Shown here: positions 1 to 41,213 of the stretch, piece by piece
How the letters are laid out: the number at the start of each line of letters is the position of its first letter
Position numbering within the stretch: the first letter of the stretch is position 1
DNA from: Orientallactaga sibirica
Taxonomy: Eukaryota; Chordata; Mammalia; Rodentia; Dipodidae
Assembly (NCBI GenBank): GCA_036365145.1
Contig: JAEOAD010000015.1
Coordinates: forward strand, 40,459,001 to 40,523,000
Reading direction: 5' to 3'
Length of the DNA stretch: 64,000 nucleotides
Notes under the pieces: generated by a model
What the model saw: the letters and a program-made list of their open reading frames with translations, nothing else
What the model was told of the DNA's origin: nothing
Database searches by the model: none
Translations under genes and position numbers: made by a program

Positions 1-1239
1 AATAAAACCACAACCTGAATGACAGTCCTCAGTCCTTTCCCACCTGCACATACCCAGTTAGCAAAAGTTCAACTCTGAATCAGTCTAAGTTGTTAAGCAC
101 TGCTAGTTGTGCATATTCATAGTCATCAACCTCCTACAACTTCACTTGTATTTGTAGCATCTCTATTCCTCCTTTAATAGATGACTTCATCTACTTCACA
201 GAGAAAGAAGTCATACATTAATTCATTCAGCCAACCTATACACTTTACTACTGCATCCATCCTTTTTTCCTTCACCACAATGAAAGAAACTCCCTGGGCT
301 GTGAACTCATGCTTTCTACCTTCCTAAAGAAGCTTGTTTCTCAAATGTTTTACAATGACTTTCAAATACAGTATGTATCTGACAAATTTAAAATATTTTC
401 AAATCACTAACATCAACCTTATGAGGTCAAGTTACTTACCTAGTAACCTTCCTAGTAAACTATAGAGCCAGAATTCAAGGCCAAATGACTGTAAATTGAT
501 TGCTTTAAACCATATGTGATGCCTCACTTTTTCTCAGTTTCTTCTACCATCTAAACATTAAATCAGGTCTCCACCACAAAAAAATATATTTATATATTAT
601 ATTTATATTAAATATGTATTTATATATCATTACCTCCCTCTATCAAACATTAACTACCCCACCCCCATTCTCTCATCTCCTGCTCATGACAAATTTATAA
701 TCTCTACTGTCTCCACTTCTGGTCCACTCTAGCTTCCCTTATACACCCCCACCCCTCACACACACCAGTACTGCACTAAAGAATGAGGGTCACCAAAGTT
801 TCCCTTGTGACTAGTTCCAACATATATTTTAGCGTTCCAAGATATCTTCACTACTTCAGAAATCACCTCCCTCTTAGAGCATATTACTCCTGAGTTTCTC
901 AGTTATCCGACTTTACACATGCTTCTTAGACAATTTCATCCATTACGCACTTTTAATAGCTAATGATGGATGCCAAAGGCCCTGCATTCCAAGACTTTAG
1001 CCCAGATGTTTCTGTTTCCAGACACTGCTTATTACTGGACACTACCCCTGCATGACCCATAAGTTCCTGGAACTCATGTGGCTCTACCTTCACTATACTA
1101 ATCCTCCTGGTTTCAAGGACATTATAGTTGTCTCAGCTGCCCAAAAAAGCCAAGATTCTGTTGTTATTCCAAATATATTTACTCCTATCTCAAAATCTCT
1201 CAAATCCATTATCCTATCTCCATTCTTTTTTATTGTTGT
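1..1239. other. LRRC41 intron, mostly unique sequence
   Basis: No exon, SINE or RNA gene recognised. There is an AT-rich stretch at about 579-635 and pyrimidine-rich unique sequence elsewhere. Short ORFs here have no recognisable product. Confidence 0.6.
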
Positions 1240-2680
1240 TTTTCCAAGGTAGGATCTCGTTCAGGCTGACCTGGAATTCACTATGTAGTCTCAGGGTGGC
1301 CTCATGGCTATCCTACTTCTGCCTCCCAAGTGCTGGGACTAAAGGTGTGCTCCATCATGGCCAGCTACATGGTTTTTTTTTTTTTTTTTTTTGGTTTTAC
1401 AAGGTAGGGTTTCACTCTAGTCCAGGCTGACCTGGAATTCACTATGTAGTCTTAAGGTGGCCTTGAATTCACAATGATCCTTCTACCTCTGCCTCCAGAG
1501 TGCTGGGATTAAAGGCATGTGCCACCACACCTGGCTCTCCATTCTTTTTTGTAAATATTATATTTTTATTTAGTATGAGGGAGAGAGAATGGTCATACCA
1601 GGGTCTCTAGCCACTGCAAAGGAACTCCAGATGCATACGCCACCATGTGCATCTGGTTTACGTGGGTCTTGGGGAATTGAACCTGGGTCCATAGGCTTCA
1701 CAGGCAAACACTTTAACCTCTGAGCCATCTCTCCAGTCCAATCTCCATTGAAAGAAAATATTTTATATATATATTGAGAAGGGAAAACACACAGACAGAG
1801 AAAATGAGTGTGGATGTGCTAGGGTCTCCTGCCACTGCAGAACTCCAGATACATGCATCACTGTATGCATCTGGAGGATTAAGCCCAGGCCATCAGGCTT
1901 TGTAAGCAAGTGCCTTTTAACTCCTGAGACATCTCTCCAGCCCCTATATCTCTACATGCTTTTCTTTTGGAGGTAGGGTCTCTAATGCAGGCTGGCCTCA
2001 AACTCACAAGCAGTCTTCTTACCTATGCCAAAGTGATGGAATTAAAGGCATGCACCATCATGCCCAGCTATCTCCATTTTTTTTTTCTTTGCAAGGGGGG
2101 AGAGAGAGACAATGGGCACACCAGGTTCTCTAGCCACTGCAAATGAACTACAGATGCATGTGCCACTTTGTGCATCTGGCTTTACATGGGTAGTGGGGAA
2201 TTGAACTCAGATTATTAGGCACTGCAGGCAAGTGCCTTGTGAGCTAGCTCTCTAGTCTATCTCAATTTTTTTTTCTTTTTTTTCTTTTTTTGGTTTTTCG
2301 AGGTAGGGTCTCACTCTGGCCCAGGCTGACCTGGAATTAACTATGTAATCTCAGGGTGGCCTTGAACTCACGGCAGTCCTCCTACCTCTGCCTCCCGAGT
2401 GCTGGGATTAAAGGCGTGCGCCACCACGCCCGGCTTGGTTTATCTCGATATTTTAAATTCAAGTTATCATTATGGCTCACCTGGATTGTCTTTACCTGTA
2501 CTGTAACAGTTTCCTTAAAAAAAATAATTTTGGGCTGGAGGGATGGCTGAGTGGTTAAGGCATTTGCCTGCAAAGCCAAAGGACCCACATTAGCCAGATG
2601 CACAAGGGGGCACAAGCATCTGGAGTTTGTTTGCAGAGGCCCTGGCATGCCCATTCTCTCTCCCTCTTTCTGTTAAATAA

Positions 2681-2714
<34 letters not shown>

Positions 2715-3310
2715 GGTTTTTCGAGGTAGGGTCTCACTCTGGCTCAGGCTGACCTGGAATTAACTATGTAGTCTCAGGGTGGCCTTGAACTCACGGTGAT
2801 CCTCCTACCTCTGCCTCCCGAGTGCTGGGATTAAAGGCATACGCCACCACACCTGACTTAAAGTTATTTTTAAAAAATATATTTATTTATTTAGCCGGGT
2901 GTGGTGACACACACCTTTAATCCCAGCACTCGGGAGGCAGAGGTAGGATCCATATGAGTTCGAGTGAAGACTAGTAAATTCCAGGTCAGCCTGGGCTAGA
3001 GTGAGACCCTACCTAAAAAAAAAAAAAAAGTTGAGAAAGAGGCAGGTAGAGAATGGGTACAGAGCCTCCAGCCACTTCCCATGAACTTGAGACACACATG
3101 CCACCTTGTGCACATCAGTCCTGGGGCATTGAACCTGGGTCTTTGGGTTTTTGTAGGCAAGTGCCTTAACTGCTAAGCCATCCAGCTCTTTTTTAAGCAT
3201 GGTCTCATTGTAGCCCAAGCTGTCTAGCCTGGGCTGGCCTCAGATTCACAGCAATCTTCTACCTTAGCTTCCAAGTGCTGGGATCAGAGGTATGAAGCCA
3301 CCATGGCCAG
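1240..3310. repeat. SINE cluster in LRRC41 intron
   Basis: B1 on the - strand at about 1240-1366, 1373-1537, 1965-2071, 2266-2436, 2686-2859 and a decayed one at 3190-3310. B1 on the + strand at 2894-3029. B2-like tRNA SINE on the - strand at 1552-1740, 1756-1943, 2080-2257 and 3030-3190; on the + strand at 2531-2684. Several are inserted head to tail or into each other's A-tails. Confidence 0.85.
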
Positions 3311-4754
3311 CTACAGACATTCTCTTAAACATGTAGACCTGGCATCCATTCACTCAAAAGTCCTTTATGGGTTAGTCATAATGGTGCCCTTGACTATAAT
3401 CCCAACACTTGGAAAGTATAAGCAGGAGGAGTGGTTTAAAGACAGCCTTGGTTACACAAGCCTCCATTTCATGAAAAAAGTCCCTTTATGGCTTTGTTAC
3501 ACCATATATATCACACAGGGTCCTGCCATATATTCCAGGCCGCCCCAAACTTACTCTTCTTGCCTCAGTCTTCCAAGTGATGTTAGCGTAGCCTATAATC
3601 TCAAACACTTATAAGGCTGCTTGTATCTAGCAAGAAATAAACCAAGTAAAACCAAGTATTTAGTATGTACTAGGCAAACTAGCTGAATGAATCAACAGTA
3701 GCATGTAGTCAGAGGAGAGTCTAAGGAGGTATTTGTTTGTGACATTAAGCAACTGCCATACATCTCTGGTTCTTTGTCCGCTCTGGGACATGGCTAATTT
3801 TATCTTGTTCAGGCTCAAACACAAGGATACAGGTGTGCTAAACAAATGCTTTGTCATTGAACTACATTCCCAGTCCAAAAGTGACTACTTTTCCCTGTCC
3901 CATTCCACCTAGAGATGCCCAGGTGGGTTATCAGCACTGGTTGGTTTATAGGTGTTCAGGTGTTTCCCATGACCTATGATATTAACTTTTTTTTTTGTTT
4001 GGTCATTTTCAAGGTAGGGTCTCACTGTAGTCCAGGCTGACCTGGAACTCTGTAGTCTCAGCCTGGTCTCAAACTCAGTGATCCTCCTACCTCTGCCTCC
4101 TGAGTGCTGGGATTAAAGACATATACCACTATGCCCAGCTAGCCATCTCTTTAGCCTAGCTTTTAGGACTTTCTACAGTGTTGGTTCCAATAACCCACTC
4201 TAGAGCTGTGTTGAGTCCTGATCTAGCCTGACCCTTGACTTTCATCAAGGCCCTGCTTCTTTAAGAAACTATGCAGAATCCAAATTTATTGCTCTTTGGT
4301 CCTACTACAGTATAGTATAGTAAGGTACTTTTTAACATATCTTTCGTTTTGGGACTACTGATGCCTCTTGAATGCATAGCCCAATACAGCAGGTGTCCGT
4401 TTGCTGATTACCTGAGGAAAAGACATGGGTGAGGAAGAAACATAATTTCAAAAAACTTGATCCAAGCTGACCTTGGCTCATGCCCCTAATCCCAGCACTA
4501 GGGAGGCTAGGATAGGAGGATCACTGTTGAGTCTGCAGCCAGCCTGGGCTAGAGAAAGACCCTACCTCAAACACCTGACCCAGAACCAGGCATGATAGTA
4601 CATACTTGTAGTTCCAACACTGGAAAGGCAGGATTGTCACCAGTTTGAGATCTACATAGCAAAAATATCTCAAAATAATGTAATATTCATTACAGATACT
4701 TTAGAGTTGTACTATCCCCTACGTGACTTTAACTTAATCTCTCTCCTGCCTTAG
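3311..4754. other. LRRC41 intron with few old repeats
   Basis: Mostly unique sequence. There is a B1 on the - strand at about 3985-4141, an old B1 on the + strand at about 4462-4575, and an ID-like remnant near 3830-3877 (- strand). No exon could be recognised. Confidence 0.55.
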
Positions 4755-5015
4755 GGCTGGGCTCTAATATTTTCCGCTTGCTGGACAGCCTGCGAGCCCT
4801 GTCAGGCCAAGCTGGATGCCGCCTCCGTGCCCTGCATCTCAGTGACCTGTTCTCACCACTGCCCATCCTGGAGCTGACACGGGCCATTGTCCGAGCCCTG
4901 CCCCTATTGCGGGTCCTTTCTATTCGTGTTGACCATCCAAGCCAGAGGGACAATCCTGCTGGGCCAGAGAATGCTGGGCCTCCTAGCCACATAATTGGAG
5001 ATGAAGAAATACCAG
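4755..5015 (+). CDS. LRRC41: LRRC41 coding exon (first in window)
   Basis: The acceptor is ...ccttag before GGCTGGGC and the donor is CCAG before gtgaaac; 261 nt. It encodes the segment from [18 protein letters not shown] to HIIGDEEIP. Leucines are regularly spaced, as expected for leucine-rich repeats. Confidence 0.92.
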
Positions 5016-7347
5016 GTGAAACACTGTGTATGCACACACACCTCTGCACATAAATGAGCAGCTACATCTGTGGGGGGAATAACCTCCATTCATCCCTGGT
5101 TTCATGTTACATTCACCATTTATAAACTGCCATTGAGATATCTTTAGATTGGGCAAGGCCTAAATTACGATAAACCCAGTAGATCTCTAGGAAAGGGATC
5201 TGAACTGATAAAAACTATTAGATTAGCCCTCCACTGTATGTTCCTACTTTCTTTATATCTCTTCCCCCAGTACTGTGCATACCCCATTTTGTATTTTAGT
5301 TAAGAGGTCTTGTATTTAGTGCTCTGTCCCCAGAACTTAGAACAGTATATGACACATAGTAGGCACTCGAGAGTATATAATTTTCTTAGTCTCAAGACAG
5401 AATAGAACCTGTGTTGGGAACGAGGTCCGCTGCAATCTTTTCTTCCTGTCATACAGAAAACTGCCTGGAGCAGTTGGAAATGGGATTTCCACGAGGAGCC
5501 CAACCAGCCCCACTGCTCTGTTCAGTTCTGAAGGCCTCGGGTTCTCTGCAGCAGTTGTCCCTGGATAGTGCTACCTTTGCCTCTCCCCAGGATTTTGGCC
5601 TTGTATTACAGACACTCAAAGGTAAGAATGGTGAAGGCTGGGATCTAGTATTATTCTATGAGAGGGCTAAGATCCATTGCTTCTGCCTATCCAGAGTACA
5701 ACCTATCCCTGAAGAGGCTGAGCTTCCATGACATGAATCTTGCAGACTGTCAGAGTGAGGTGCTCTTTTTGCTACAGAATCTGACTCTTCAAGGTAAGTT
5801 CTTATCAAAAACCTCAGAATTGCTGGGCATTGTGGCACATGCCTTTAATTCCAGGTCAGCCTGGGTTAGAGTGAGACCCTACCTCGAAAACCAAAAAAAA
5901 AAAAAAAAAAAAACCCTCAGAATATTTGAGTTTGCATTGTATCTCAATAAACAAACTACTGTTTATTTATTTATTGTTATTTTCTTTGCCTTATATCCAA
6001 CTATTAGATAGAAAGCCTGCCTGACCTTCCTTCTTAAAGTCCCAACTCAACTCTATAAACAGGGAAATTACTTCTAGAGTACCTCATCCAAGTTTTCCTT
6101 ACCTTTCAGGGCTAGCAGAAATGGGGGTGGTACGTTGGGTTCAATTCCTAGCACTATAGAAAAAAGGTGGTGGGGAAAAATAAATCATCTAAACTCCAAC
6201 TCTGCAGAGGGATCAGTGGGTAGAAGGAAGGGAATGGAGAATTGTCTGTGCAGATTCCCCCAGTGGACATAAGGCTCAATCATTTAAACTGATATAAAAG
6301 CTGGGCGTGGTGGCGCACACCTTTAATCCCAGCACTCGGGAGACAGAGGTAGGAGGATTGCCGAGAGTTCGAGGCCACCCTGAGACTACATAGTTAATTC
6401 CAGGTCAGCCTGGACCAGAGTCAGACCCTACCTTGCAAAACCAAAAAAAAAAAAAAAATCTAAACTGATTTAATTCCAGCCTTGCTCAAGATCTTAGATT
6501 CCTCTTTCAAGGTCTCTATAGAATGTTTATATCTTGATAGGACCACCTACATTAGGGGCAGCACCAATTCTATTGTAGTCATGAAAATTTATTCTAATTT
6601 CTCCTTCACAGAGATTACCTTCTCCTTCTGCCGTCTGTTTGAGAAGCGCCCAGCCCAATTTCTGCCTGAGATGGTTGCTGCTATGAAGGGCAACTCCACA
6701 CTGAAAGGACTTCGACTGCCAGGAAACCGCCTGGGTGGGAGCCAGACCCTGGGGAGGGAAGGAGGGAGGATCCAGGCCTTTGAACTAGCAACTTAGGGAA
6801 TAAAGGCAGCGACCACTACACTGGGAATGTTGGGGTTATAAAATATATTTGTTTGCTGGAGTTTCAGAACTTGGAGGGTTGTGGTTCTCCTGAGCAAGAG
6901 CTGGCTTCCCTGTTCATGGGTGGAGGTAATGGACACTTCTTCCTTTCTCTTCAGGCAACGCTGGCCTGTTGGCCCTGGCAGATGTTTTCTCAGAGGATTC
7001 TTCTTCTTCTCTTTGTCAGCTGGATATCAGGTATACCAGGGGATGGGCAGACAAGGGATGGGACCACAGGGATACAGATCAAGACACCAGTTGCTTCATG
7101 GATATCTAATCCATCTTACCCTACCAGTTCCAACTGCATCAAGCCAGATGGGCTTCTGGAGTTTGCCAAGCGGCTGGAACGCTGGGGCCGTGGAGCCTTT
7201 GGTCACCTGCGCCTCTTCCAGAACTGGCTGGACCAGGATGCAGTCACAGCCAGGGAAGCAATCCGGCGGCTCCGGGCCACCTGCCACGTGGTTAGCGACT
7301 CATGGGACTCATCCCAGGCCTTTGCAGATTATGTCAGCACCATGTGA
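4755..7347 (+). CDS. LRRC41: LRRC41 (leucine-rich repeat protein 41), 3' part of gene, six coding exons
   Basis: Six exons (4755-5015, 5457-5621, 5695-5793, 6612-6734, 6955-7030, 7128-7347) join in frame with GT-AG introns. They encode about 313 complete C-terminal residues and end at TGA 7345-7347. The protein is recognised by its C-terminal leucine-rich region ([42 protein letters not shown]) and the terminus [15 protein letters not shown]41 (MUF1) is known as an elongin BC-box adaptor of a cullin-RING ubiquitin ligase; the BC box and N-terminal half lie left of this window. The first exon here starts with the last two bases of a codon, so the gene continues upstream. The reading frame is open and conserved-looking throughout, so it appears functional. 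It converges with RAD54L. Confidence 0.93.
5457..5621 (+). CDS. LRRC41: LRRC41 coding exon
   Basis: The acceptor is catacag before AAAACTGC and the donor is AAAG before gtaagaat; 165 nt. It encodes [14 protein letters not shown] through [13 protein letters not shown] and continues the frame of the previous exon through a split Glu codon. Confidence 0.92.
5695..5793 (+). CDS. LRRC41: LRRC41 coding exon
   Basis: The acceptor is ctatccag before AGTACAAC and the donor is CAAG before gtaagttc; 99 nt. It encodes a leucine-rich repeat with [18 protein letters not shown]. The intron before it is only 73 bp. Confidence 0.92.
5794..6611 (+). repeat. LRRC41 intron with two B1 SINEs
   Basis: A B1 with an internal deletion lies at about 5820-5913 and a full-length B1 at 6300-6458, both + strand, each ending in an A-run. 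The rest is unique. Confidence 0.8.
6612..6734 (+). CDS. LRRC41: LRRC41 coding exon
   Basis: The acceptor is ccttcacag before AGATTACC and the donor is CTGG before gtgggagc; 123 nt. It encodes [20 protein letters not shown] and the repeat ending [11 protein letters not shown]. Confidence 0.92.
6955..7030 (+). CDS. LRRC41: LRRC41 coding exon
   Basis: The acceptor is tctcttcag before GCAACGCT and the donor is ATCAG before gtatacc; 76 nt. It encodes [20 protein letters not shown] then QLDIS. Confidence 0.91.
7128..7347 (+). CDS. LRRC41: LRRC41 last coding exon with stop codon
   Basis: The acceptor is ccctaccag before TTCCAACT. It encodes [20 protein letters not shown] to the C-terminus ADYVSTM, with TGA at 7345-7347. 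Confidence 0.93.
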
Positions 7348-7755
7348 TGAGGCCCATACCTCACGGGCCCATGCTCAGTACCATCAGCTTGCAGGGGCTG
7401 AGGCATGGGCTGCCCAGAATCCCCAACCACCAATTATTTCTTTTTTTGCCACCTTTTGTCTTTTTTTTTCCATCTTTCCTTGCACTGAGGTCCTGGAGGC
7501 CTTAATGGGGCCCAAGCAAAGGCATTCCCACAGAGGAGTTTAGAAGCTTTCGATCATTTAGAACTCTGGGAACCCTGGGCCAGGAAGTTGCAGTGGTCAT
7601 CACCTTTACTAAGCAAAGCCCCTCACCCTGCCCTGAGTGCCTGCCTTCTCTCAAGAAGGTACCCAGGCATTAGAGAAGCATAAGAGTGCCCATCACCAGG
7701 CCTCTTCCCTCCTGGGCTTACCAAGCTGCTCCCAGGCCTCAGTCCCTTTCATACC

Positions 7756-7761
7756 TTTATT
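7756..7761 (-). terminator. Putative RAD54L poly(A) signal (AATAAA on - strand)
   Basis: TTTATT on the + strand reads AATAAA on the - strand, about 175 nt past the RAD54L stop. A poly(A)-like run (7767-7787) lies just upstream of it in the transcript sense. Confidence 0.55.
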
Positions 7762-7936
7762 CCTTTCTTTTTTTTTTTTTTTTTTTAAACCAAAAAAGTT
7801 TTTCTTATAAAATAAATTTTGGGCAAACATCATGCAGCCCTTCTTGATGATTTTCTCCCAGAGAATAACATTCATCAGGGCAAGGAACCCCTTTTCCCTG
7901 TATCTTCCCCCTAACAGCTGTATTGCAGACCAGTAA
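7762..7936 (-). other. RAD54L: RAD54L 3' UTR (end inferred)
   Basis: The short non-coding stretch between the RAD54L stop (7937-7939) and the minus-strand AATAAA. It is free of SINEs, unlike the introns. Confidence 0.55.
7811..7816 (+). terminator. Putative LRRC41 poly(A) signal AATAAA
   Basis: Canonical AATAAA on the + strand about 465 nt after the LRRC41 stop codon, followed by a T/G-containing stretch. No better hexamer lies between the stop and this site. Confidence 0.55.
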
Positions 7937-39760
<31,824 letters not shown>

Positions 39761-40299
39761 TCTGAGCCCAGAAGCTTAAGATGTCAAGCCATCAGCCAAA
39801 AGTCACGACAATCGGCAGTCGATAATGCAGGACCAGGGTCTGACAGAGGGAACTGCTATATTGTTGAGAGGATGGGTTACTTAAGGAGTCGGCATGGATA
39901 CAGGGAACTCAACCACGGGCTGAGATTCGGGTCCAAACCCTGAGAGTGTTGGTCGCCAGTTAGCTGTAGTGATTGATTTGTTCAAAGAGAGTTCCAAGTG
40001 GGGCCGAGTGTAATCTGGGTTGGATGAGGAGGCGGGTGAAGTCGCAGAATGAAAAGTGGAGTTGGAGTCCTGAGAGGGTTGAAGGACGAGGTAATTGTGG
40101 GGGAAGTAGAAGAGGATGGGGTTCAGGTCCGAGGGCGAGACGGACGCCTGAATCCCGAGAGTGAGGATGGGAATGGAAACTCCCCTGGCGGAGCTGGGAT
40201 GAGAATGCAGACCTGTTACTGACAGGGGTCGAGCGGGGACCCAGGGAAGACCAGTGAAAGATCCAGGTTGACGGGAGAGAATCTCTGAAGAGGTCGAAA

Positions 40300-40660
40300 G
40301 AGAGGCAGACAGGGATACAGAGCCACGTAGCTTCCCCTCAATCCTTCCTCTTTCCAAAGCGCGCGTTAACAGCCGCCAGGCAAAGCCAATCGAATCTCCC
40401 GCCACGCTTGCCACCGCATCAGCCATTGGCTGCGTTCGGTGAGCTCGGCGCTCCAGCCCCGAGGAAGGGGCGGGCCTAGTGCTCCGGCAGCCGCGGAGGG
40501 ATCGGGGTTGGGGAGAGGCCGAAGCTCCACCCACTCGCGGGGAGGTGGGGCTTAAACTGGCGGCGCGTGGTGGCGGTACTGGAGGGCGGGGCGAGGCTGC
40601 CACCCTACGGGATAGGCCTGACGGCTTCCCCTAGGTCCTGGCGTTCAACCCAAGCGCGAG
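40300..40660 (-). promoter_or_regulatory. RAD54L: CpG-rich RAD54L promoter region
   Basis: CpG dinucleotides and GC content jump here relative to the AT-rich surroundings. SINEs are absent from about 39.45 to 40.84 kb, as is usual for promoters. An inverted CCAAT pair (40386-40390 and ATTGG 40425-40429) and an E2F-like TCCCGCC (40397-40403) lie between them. RAD54L is a cell-cycle-regulated gene, so NF-Y and E2F input is plausible but inferred. The exact start site is not visible; the ATG is 540-900 bp downstream, so a non-coding first exon or a long 5' UTR is possible. Confidence 0.7.
40386..40429. promoter_or_regulatory. Inverted CCAAT-box pair flanking an E2F-like site
   Basis: CCAAT at 40386-40390 on the + strand and its complement ATTGG at 40425-40429, about 35 bp apart, with TCCCGCC between. 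Site identity is by motif only. Confidence 0.5.
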
Positions 40661-40844
40661 AGCTGAATGGAGTTGCTACCACCTGTCTGTGTCAGACATA
40701 GAGCAGAGGTCCCAGGTTGGAGGTAGGTTCGGTCACGGAGAAAGTGAGGAGTTGGTTTACGACAACCACGAGCCGGACTCTGGCAAGTGGACTTGACTTT
40801 CTCTATTTGAAGTGCCCTTGGAAGATCCTGCCTTTTACGTTGTT

Positions 40845-41033
40845 GATTTTTTTTGTTTGTTTTATTTTCTTTTTGGAGGTAAGGTCTCGCTCTAGCCCAG
40901 GCTGACCTGGAAGTCACTATGTAGTCTCAGGGTGGCCTTGAATTCACGGTCCTACCTCTGCCTCCCGAGTGCTGGGATTAAAGGCATGTGCCACCACCCC
41001 CTGCTAACACTGCCTTTTATCAAGAGGAATATA

Positions 41034-41070
<37 letters not shown>

Positions 41071-41213
41071 GTTGTTCGAGGTAGGGTTTCACTCTAGTCC
41101 AAGGCTGACCTGGAATTCACCATGGAATCTCAAGGTGGCCTCGAACTCACGGTGATCCTCCTACCTCTGCCTCCGGAGTGCTGGGATTAAAAGCATGCAC
41201 CACCATGCCCGCT
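40845..41213 (-). repeat. Two B1 SINEs upstream of RAD54L
   Basis: B1 copies on the - strand at about 40845-41004 and 41037-41213. The second begins with a 31-base T-run (its poly(A) tail). Confidence 0.85.

Larger units (their letters stand above)
7348..7830 (+). other. LRRC41: LRRC41 3' UTR (end inferred)
   Basis: Sequence after the LRRC41 stop up to just past AATAAA at 7811-7816. It includes T-rich tracts (7438-7490 and 7767-7787). The cleavage site is inferred, not seen. If correct, this UTR runs across the RAD54L poly(A) signal on the opposite strand. Confidence 0.55.

Noticed and set aside
1128..1430. Many 60-110 residue ORFs throughout with [20 protein letters not shown] or similar
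   Set aside because: These are translations of B1 and B2-like SINEs and recur at dozens of sites.
39881..40603. 240-residue minus-strand ORF taken as a gene
   Set aside because: It lies in the CpG-rich promoter, has low-complexity Pro/Ser/Arg-rich composition and no recognised domain. It is kept only as a finding, not as a CDS.
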